A program made the position numbers and the translations under genes. A stretch of DNA of 53,444 bases from Colwellia psychrerythraea (lineage in GTDB: Bacteria; Pseudomonadota; Gammaproteobacteria; Enterobacterales; Alteromonadaceae). The notes beneath the pieces are model-generated. The model was not told the DNA's origin. It did not search any database and was given only the letters and a program-made list of their open reading frames with translations. The stretch spans positions 1 to 53,444 of the forward strand of contig NZ_JQEC01000001.1 in NCBI RefSeq assembly GCF_000764185.1, read 5' to 3'. Shown in pieces: positions 48,174 to 53,444 of this stretch. Positions within the stretch are counted from its first letter, which is position 1. The number at the start of each line of letters is the position of its first letter.

Positions 48174-50483
48174 ATGATGACTTTTAGAAAATCGAAAATG
48201 ACTATCGCGATAAGCTTAACATTAGTGCTTGGCGTCGCGGGGTGTAACTCAGATAATATTAAAGCTGGCACCACTGAAATTCAATGGACAAGTTATGGTG
48301 TGCCGCATATCAAAGCCGATAATTACACCGACTTAGGTGAAGGTTTAGGCTATGTCATGGCAAAAGATCGCTATTGTAATGTGGTTGATACGGTAATTAC
48401 GGCTAAAAGTGAGCGGGCAAAATATTTAGGCGCTGGTATAAATGACAGCAATATAAATTCAGATTTTGCCTATTTACATGTAGGTACCTATCAGCAAGCA
48501 CGTGACACTTTTCAGCAATTAGACAGTAGAACACAAGCATTAATGCGAGGTTTTGCTAGTGGCTTTAATCATGCCATTGAAAATAGCCAGGAGTATGATG
48601 GTGATTGCGAAACCAAGTTACAAGCTATAGATCATGTAGATGTATTAGCAATAAATATATCAATGAATTACTGGCCTTTTATCGGTGAATACTTTCAAGA
48701 AATTGGCATGGCTGAAAAGCCGAAGTTACAAAGAGTGGAGCAGTTATTCAATCGTCCTAAAAGCCTTGCTGACTTGGCAAAAGGCAGTAATGGTTGGGCA
48801 CTGGGCAAAGAGATGACTTCAACGGGAAAGGGCATGTTATTGTCCAATACACATTTGCCGCACGAAGGTAATTTTTATTGGTATGAAGCGCATTTAACTA
48901 TACCGGATACACTCAATGTTTATGGTGGATTTCTCCCTGGGTTTATTACGCCAGCATTAGGGTTTAATGATACTTTTTCTTGGACGCATACGTGGACAGC
49001 TGCAACCACAGGCTCTTTATATACACTTACCCCTTCATCGAATAATCAACTGTCCTATCAATATGGTGATGAAGAGAAACAATTAACCGCTACAGATTAT
49101 CAAATTAACCTGAAAAATCCAGATGGGACATTAGAGGAGGTTAATCGTACCTTGTATGCAAGTCACTATGGTCCAATGATTTCGTTTGATATAGATGGTC
49201 AAATGGTTACCATTAAAGATGCACCTAGCCTACTAAAAGATAAAGCTGACTATTGGCTAAAATTAGCATTAAGTGAAAATGTTGCGCAAGCGGTGAGCTT
49301 AAATGAGCAAGGGTATCGTACCGGCTCGCAAAATATCATCATGGCAGATACTCATGGTGATACCTTTTATGCTGACTTAGCCTCGGTGCCCAACTTAAGT
49401 GATGATGCTTGGCAACTCATAGAGCAAACACCACAATTACGTGAATATTCGGGCGAATTACTCGATGGTTCAAATCCTATTTTTGAATGGCAACAACTTG
49501 TGTCATTTGAAGAACTACCCAAACGTTATTCAGATACCTACGTACAAAACGCAAATGAATCACCTTGGTTAGTAAATATGATGGAGCCGCTCGTTAACTA
49601 TTCACCTTTATATGGTGAAAGTGAATATGAACAATCGGCCAGAACACAGTTAAGTTTAGTAATGCTCGAAAACCTTAAGCAAGGTAACGAAAAAGTAAAA
49701 TTAGAGGATTTACAGCACGTCATGGCTGATAAACGTGTTTATTGGGCTGAACTGTTGGTTGATGATTTAGTTGAGCGTTGTCAAACCTATCCTGAATATC
49801 AAATTGACGAACAGGTTGTTAACTTACAACCTGCATGTGAGGTATTGGCTAATTGGGATAAAAAAGCCAATCTGAATAGTATTGGCAGCCATATCTTTAG
49901 AGAATATGCTACCTTGCTACAAGTGTATAAATATGAAGAGGGCTGTGACGATGTCTGTTGGCGAGATGATTTTGATGTGTCTAAACCATTAACAACACCA
50001 GGCAGGTTACCTGCAGTACTTGATGTGAATGAAGACTTACATTTAACTGCTTTAGCCAGCGCAGTATTAATCATCGCTGAAGCTAGTATTGATGTTAATG
50101 CTAGTTTAAGCAACTATCAGCAGTTAGTTAAAGGTGATAAATCTTATCCTATTGCTGGTGGTATCGGCGACTTAACAGGAAGTTTTAGCACGGTTAATGT
50201 TGGCACAATCGACGCGAAAGAATATTATTCTTATACGGGTATTAGCGATAGTGGTTATGACGTTAATGTTGGTGATGGCTTTGTGTTTCTGCTCGAATTT
50301 ACCGAGCAAGGCTTAAATGCAAACAGCGTACTTTTATATAGTCAGTCGAATAATCCTCAATCAGCACACTACTTTGATCAAGCGCCGTTAATTGCTGGAG
50401 CTACATACAAACCCGTTCGCTTTACTGAGCAAAGTATTAAAGACGATAGCAACCTAACAACAGAAACCTTAACCATAAAATAA
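48174..50483 (+). CDS. Penicillin-acylase-family (Ntn hydrolase, S45) lipoprotein
   Basis: 769 aa. The N-terminus has a lipobox (LVLGVAGC24), so the protein is probably lipid-anchored in the envelope. The family's self-cleavage site is at G204-S205-N (AKGSNGWALG), where Ser205 becomes the N-terminal nucleophile of the beta chain. Supporting motifs are WTSYGVPHIKADN, LLSNTHLPHEGNFYWYEAHL, GFLPGFITPALGFNDTFSWT and ASHYGPM. Relatives hydrolyse amides of acyl-homoserine lactones, cyclic lipopeptides or penicillins; which one cannot be told. The ribosome site is weak. A terminator follows. Confidence 0.9.
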   Translation: MMTFRKSKMTIAISLTLVLGVAGCNSDNIKAGTTEIQWTSYGVPHIKADNYTDLGEGLGYVMAKDRYCNVVDTVITAKSERAKYLGAGINDSNINSDFAYLHVGTYQQARDTFQQLDSRTQALMRGFASGFNHAIENSQEYDGDCETKLQAIDHVDVLAINISMNYWPFIGEYFQEIGMAEKPKLQRVEQLFNRPKSLADLAKGSNGWALGKEMTSTGKGMLLSNTHLPHEGNFYWYEAHLTIPDTLNVYGGFLPGFITPALGFNDTFSWTHTWTAATTGSLYTLTPSSNNQLSYQYGDEEKQLTATDYQINLKNPDGTLEEVNRTLYASHYGPMISFDIDGQMVTIKDAPSLLKDKADYWLKLALSENVAQAVSLNEQGYRTGSQNIIMADTHGDTFYADLASVPNLSDDAWQLIEQTPQLREYSGELLDGSNPIFEWQQLVSFEELPKRYSDTYVQNANESPWLVNMMEPLVNYSPLYGESEYEQSARTQLSLVMLENLKQGNEKVKLEDLQHVMADKRVYWAELLVDDLVERCQTYPEYQIDEQVVNLQPACEVLANWDKKANLNSIGSHIFREYATLLQVYKYEEGCDDVCWRDDFDVSKPLTTPGRLPAVLDVNEDLHLTALASAVLIIAEASIDVNASLSNYQQLVKGDKSYPIAGGIGDLTGSFSTVNVGTIDAKEYYSYTGISDSGYDVNVGDGFVFLLEFTEQGLNANSVLLYSQSNNPQSAHYFDQAPLIAGATYKPVRFTEQSIKDDSNLTTETLTIK

Positions 50484-50524
50484 GCTGCTATTAGGCACTG
50501 AAATATTTAAATTCTTGGATGTCT

Positions 50525-50629
50525 TAGGGGCTGTATTCGGGGTTGTTGCACCACTAAAGTTACACAAAAAGACATTTTAAGGCCGATTCTTAATGAATCG
50601 GCCTTTTTCGTTTTGTTACTAGGGGCTGT
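50525..50629 (+). repeat. 10-bp direct repeats around the acylase terminator
   Basis: TAGGGGCTGT occurs at 50525-50534 and again at 50620-50629, bracketing the terminator and running into transposase copy B. It may be a small duplication made when the transposase copy landed, or chance. Confidence 0.35.
50579..50608 (+). terminator. Terminator of the acylase gene
   Basis: AAGGCCGATTC pairs with GAATCGGCCTT around a TTAAT loop, followed by T, about 95 bp after the stop. Confidence 0.87.
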
Positions 50630-51012
50630 GGATCTTTACTTGGCTTATGTTGATTTAAACCCTGTTCGCGCAAAGATTTCCGATACACCTGAGCAATCAG
50701 CTTTTACCAGTATTCAATTACGAATAAAAGCTGCAATAAAAGGCACACAACCACAATCGTTGTTATCTTTTACGGGTAATGAGCACCAACACAAAAAAAT
50801 AGGTATCAGCTTTAGTTTAAAAGACTACTTAACCCTTGTGGGTGAAACAGGACGAATTTTGCGTGATGATAAACGTGGCGCTATTAGTGTAAAAGCGATA
50901 AACATCCTAGTAAGGCTACACATCAGAGCATTTGTGTGAATTTAGCGAACATGTAGGTTTGCAACGAGCTCATGGTATAGCCAATGCCCAAGCCAGTTTG
51001 AACACAGCATAA
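50613..51012 (+). pseudogene. Decayed HUH (Y1, REP-associated) transposase, copy B
   Basis: Only the C-terminal half survives. It begins within the family signature YLAYVDLNPVRAKISDTPEQ and continues SAFTSIQLRIKAAIKGTQPQ, NEHQHKKIGISFSLKDYLTL and GETGRILRDDKRGAISVKAI. A frameshift near 50917 breaks it; the next frame supplies EHLCEFSEHVGLQRAHGIAN and AQASLNTA to a TAA at 51010. The HUH half is missing. It is the same family as copy A at 38.8 kb, which has lost a different part, and lies in the same orientation. Confidence 0.8.
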
Positions 51013-51199
51013 CTCTATCTATTAATGAGTATAAAAAGAAAGGTTACCCTAGGGGGGGAGGGTGTTACTGTATTTTATATTTGGTGGTTTTATCGATATT
51101 AGTCGCAAGTTGTTAGTAAATGCGGATTTACTTGCTAGGTACATTTTTATTCGATGAGTATGCAACCAATAATACAAATATTAGAATTTTTTTATTGCT

Positions 51200-51219
51200 T
51201 GAAGTTATTATGGGTGGCA
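51200..51219 (+). repeat. 20-bp dispersed repeat, copy 2
   Basis: TGAAGTTATTATGGGTGGCA differs at one position from 42883-42902. Beyond the 20 bp the two flanks diverge. It is perhaps the conserved end of an old insertion element. Confidence 0.55.
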
Positions 51220-51277
51220 TGGTTAATTGCCAGCCATTATCATCCTACTCCGTCACCTAATGATATCTACTGCGACC

Positions 51278-51313
51278 AGTGATAGCATTAGGTTTGACAC
51301 TAATGCTATCACT
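51278..51313. repeat. Perfect 14-bp inverted repeat
   Basis: AGTGATAGCATTAG and CTAATGCTATCACT are separated by GTTTGACA. There is no T run, so it is not an ordinary terminator. It could be an operator, a recombination site or an RNA hairpin; it lies about 260 bp before the SEFIR gene. Confidence 0.55.
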
Positions 51314-51572
51314 TAATGCACATTGAAGACACTAAGCTTACTTGAATACGAATGACAACTTTCTGATTATATAGCGGACATAATTTATTAAGTCTATCTC
51401 ACTATGGGGCAGATTGCGTCTCAGGAAATATAACTAACTTTACACTAAAGTAGTGGCCAGAATTCCTGTACGACCACATACAGGCAATTATCTGCTTAGC
51501 CTATAAAAAATAAAACACTGTAAACTCAATATGGTAGAGTATGTAAAAATTATATTTTAGATGGAATTAATT

Positions 51573-52085
51573 ATGCCTATGAAAAAAGTCTTTATATCGT
51601 ACACTTGGGAATCAGAGGAACACCGTGAGTGGGTTCAGAAATTAGCCTATTATTTGGAGCAGTTTCCAGATCTTCATGTAGTTTGGGATATGTTTGATCT
51701 TGATTCTTCTAATGATAAAAATGAATTTATGGAAAAAGCAGTCTATGACGTTGATTATGTGTTAATAGTAGCGACTAAAAAATATCAAGAAAAAGCTGAT
51801 TATCGAAATGGAGGCGTTGGAATTGAAACATATCTAAATGTGGCTAAACACTGGAATGATTTGCTGGATAAGACCAAACAAAAATCGCATTCAATAGTTT
51901 TAGAAAAAGATAAAGACTCAACACCTCGTTATCTAAAAGGGCATTTTCATGTGGACTTTTCGAATGACGATATATTTGAAAATAATTGTGAACAGCTTTT
52001 AAATCAAATTAATGGTAATCAAAAAATAGCTAGACCTGAAAAAATAAAAACACTATCTACATCAAAAAAAAAAGTTATAAGCTGA
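51573..52085 (+). CDS. SEFIR (TIR-like) domain protein, N-terminal part of a probable SEFIR-NACHT protein
   Basis: 170 aa, starting at the ATG with TGGAATTAATT before it; an in-frame ATG at 51561 lacks a ribosome site. Residues 1-150 form a SEFIR domain: KKVFISYTWESEEHREWVQK, LAYYLEQFPDLHVVWDMFDL, NEFMEKAVYDVDYVLIVATK and GVGIETYLN. Bacterial SEFIR and TIR domains are defence effectors, often cutting NAD. The frame ends 10 bases after a run of ten A, while a long NTPase frame continues in -1. It is thus probably the front half of one protein. Confidence 0.82.
   Translation: MPMKKVFISYTWESEEHREWVQKLAYYLEQFPDLHVVWDMFDLDSSNDKNEFMEKAVYDVDYVLIVATKKYQEKADYRNGGVGIETYLNVAKHWNDLLDKTKQKSHSIVLEKDKDSTPRYLKGHFHVDFSNDDIFENNCEQLLNQINGNQKIARPEKIKTLSTSKKKVIS
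52064..52073 (+). other. A10 slippery run joining the SEFIR and NTPase frames
   Basis: Ten A residues (TC-A10-GTTATAAGC). In the read frame a TGA follows at 52083. Gaining one A or losing two would give ...TSKKKSYKLTKASEL and fuse to the downstream frame; ribosomes moving -1 here would do the same. Runs of nine or more A are known sites of RNA-polymerase slippage. A sequencing or assembly indel is equally possible. Confidence 0.6.
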
Positions 52086-53444
52086 CCAAAGCATCTGAAC
52101 TTATATCAATTAAGTTCCCATCAAGAGATATAATAGTTTCAGAGCAGGATGGGACTAATTTTAAACCAGGAAACAGAATTAAATTTGAAATTTGGAATAG
52201 TTCCCATTTCTTTCCAATAACGATAGTACTTCTTCATCCAAATATTAACATGAGACAAACCCTTGAGTTTATAGCTGAGACTATAGTGGAAAGATCAATA
52301 CCGATAAAAAACCTACTAGTTTTAAGTGAAACATCAAAGAGAGATACATTAGTATCTCTTTTGCAAAAATATTCACCCGCAGAATATAGCTCTATAGAAG
52401 CTAAAGAAATTACTTATAGTGACTATATTTGGAAGGATTGTTTAGCTGATGAATTTAAAAAAATAGAACCGCAAGGTGAAACCGATTGTTATATCCCCCA
52501 ACAGATTGAAAGTAATCAAGTCATATATGATTCAGCAGTATCATTTCTAACTAATGAGTTAAAAGAGAATAGTGATTTTATTTGTCACTTATTAATTGGT
52601 GGTGGTGGTATAGGAAAGAGTTCGTTGTGTTGTGCTCTTGTGACAGCCCTAGAGAAAGAAGGCAATACAATCCCGTTCTTGATCAGTTCGGAAGAAATTA
52701 GAAACTATACAGAAGATAACAACTATAACCCCGATTTCATCCATGGACCCTATGAATTGTATGAAATTCAATCGAAGTGCAACGATTATAAAAGTACTAT
52801 GGAAAGAAAGCTATTCAACTTAGCTTTGTTGAGCGGAAACATTACAATAATTATTGATGGCTTAGATGAATTTCCTTCAATTTTTGGAGGGAAATTTGAT
52901 ACAAAAGTATTCTTAGATTCTGTTTCTGAAATACATTCAGAGCTTGGGAAAAGTAAAATTATTATTACTTCTCGAGATCAAAAATTCCTTGAAAATAATG
53001 AAATTCTAAACCTTAATTTTAATAAATTTGAGTTACTTGGTTTTACAGAGCAAACTTGTAAAAAATACTTACGCAGAAGGTTTGCAGAGCATGAAGATCG
53101 AATTGAAATTAGTAATGAAATATTTAAAAAATTTCAAAAAAGCTCTTTAGCTAAGACGGATCGTATAGTGCCTTTTTTCGCTGAGGTTTTATGCAATATT
53201 TATGATGATATTAAAAGTGTTGAAGAAGTAAAGACTAAGTTAATCGACTCGAATTTACCATACGAATGTTTGAACACTCTAACAGATAAAATTATTTATT
53301 CTGTATTTATTAGAGAAGAAATTAGACACATTTATCCAATATCAGCGTTGGAAATGTTTGAAATATTTTGTACTTTTACTGCAAAATATGGAAAAAATTG
53401 GGAATTAACAAATTTAAAGTCAGATTTAAAGATGAGTTATGATG
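52082..53444 (+). CDS. NACHT/STAND-like NTPase, partial at window end
   Basis: Open for 454 codons to the last base. No ATG occurs before 52252, well inside protein-like sequence (LTKASELISIKFPSRDIIVS), so this is probably not a separate gene but the continuation of the SEFIR frame through A10. An N-terminal region of about 170 residues contains SIPIKNLLVLSETSKRDTL. It precedes the NTPase core: Walker A GGGGIGKSS (52598-52624), Walker B IIIDGLDEFPS (from 52847), and sensor-like KIIITSRDQ. A helical region follows (LLGFTEQTCKKYLRRRFAEH). NACHT-like proteins with SEFIR or TIR fronts are bacterial NLR-type phage sensors. The sensor C-terminus lies beyond the window. Confidence 0.78.
   Translation, partial: MTKASELISIKFPSRDIIVSEQDGTNFKPGNRIKFEIWNSSHFFPITIVLLHPNINMRQTLEFIAETIVERSIPIKNLLVLSETSKRDTLVSLLQKYSPAEYSSIEAKEITYSDYIWKDCLADEFKKIEPQGETDCYIPQQIESNQVIYDSAVSFLTNELKENSDFICHLLIGGGGIGKSSLCCALVTALEKEGNTIPFLISSEEIRNYTEDNNYNPDFIHGPYELYEIQSKCNDYKSTMERKLFNLALLSGNITIIIDGLDEFPSIFGGKFDTKVFLDSVSEIHSELGKSKIIITSRDQKFLENNEILNLNFNKFELLGFTEQTCKKYLRRRFAEHEDRIEISNEIFKKFQKSSLAKTDRIVPFFAEVLCNIYDDIKSVEEVKTKLIDSNLPYECLNTLTDKIIYSVFIREEIRHIYPISALEMFEIFCTFTAKYGKNWELTNLKSDLKMSYD

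Larger units (their letters stand above)
51013..51572. other. Spacer with repeats before the SEFIR gene
   Basis: No gene is visible. It contains the second copy of the 20-bp dispersed repeat (51200-51219), a perfect 14-bp inverted repeat (51278-51313) and a short palindrome ACTTTACACTAAAGT (51437-51451). The SEFIR promoter should lie in the last 100 bp. Confidence 0.45.

Noticed and set aside
50613..50939. An intact 108-aa gene at the acylase 3' side
   Set aside because: The sequence is the interior of a transposase with no real start, and the family's C-terminus continues in another frame; it is a pseudogene.

Overview
This is AT-rich chromosomal DNA from a marine gammaproteobacterium of the Alteromonadales, most likely Colwellia or a close relative. 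That assignment is inferred from protein resemblance (PpsA/PpsR, PheST-IhfA, TtcA and Bax are all of gammaproteobacterial type), base composition, and the mix of secreted sulfatases, an S8 protease with PKD and PPC modules, and a multihaem cytochrome. No rRNA, tRNA or CRISPR array was seen.

The first 38.6 kb are mostly ordinary chromosome. The order is: a low-molecular-weight protein-tyrosine phosphatase; a Trp-type DAHP synthase (aroH-like); the divergent pair ppsR/ppsA for gluconeogenic PEP synthesis and its control; a membrane D-lactate dehydrogenase with a porin and a small membrane protein; and pheS-pheT-ihfA. A seven-gene minus-strand Bat/MoxR operon (13.8-20.8 kb) follows: MoxR ATPase, DUF58, DUF4381, two VWA proteins, a TPR protein and BatD, nearly all overlapping by a few bases. 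Next is a periplasmic block of an octahaem cytochrome c with TPRs, an FGE-fold protein that lacks the catalytic cysteines, two tandem Cys-type sulfatases, and a divergent PafA-like alkaline phosphatase. Transport and housekeeping genes continue to 38.6 kb: a CaCA antiporter, an ATM1-type ABC exporter, DUF1415, a LysE exporter, a membrane protein, Bax, TtcA and an S4-domain protein.

From 38.6 kb to the end the window is accessory and partly decayed. Two broken copies of one HUH (Y1, REP-associated) transposase lie in the same orientation at 38.8 and 50.6 kb. Between them are the S8 protease, a truncated SAM methyltransferase, an intact three-gene ZorA-ZorB-HNH cassette that looks like a type II Zorya anti-phage system, a minus-strand remnant of a DUF3427 helicase C-terminus, and a penicillin-acylase-family lipoprotein. 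A 20-bp repeat (19/20 identical) occurs upstream of the Zorya cassette and again upstream of the last system.

The last system is a SEFIR-domain protein whose frame ends just after a run of ten A residues. In the -1 frame a long NACHT/STAND-like NTPase (Walker A, Walker B, sensor-like SR motif) reads open to the window edge with no good start codon of its own. The two look like one SEFIR-NACHT defence protein joined by slippage on the A run, or broken by a homopolymer indel. This and the Zorya-like cassette are the most interesting parts of the window.
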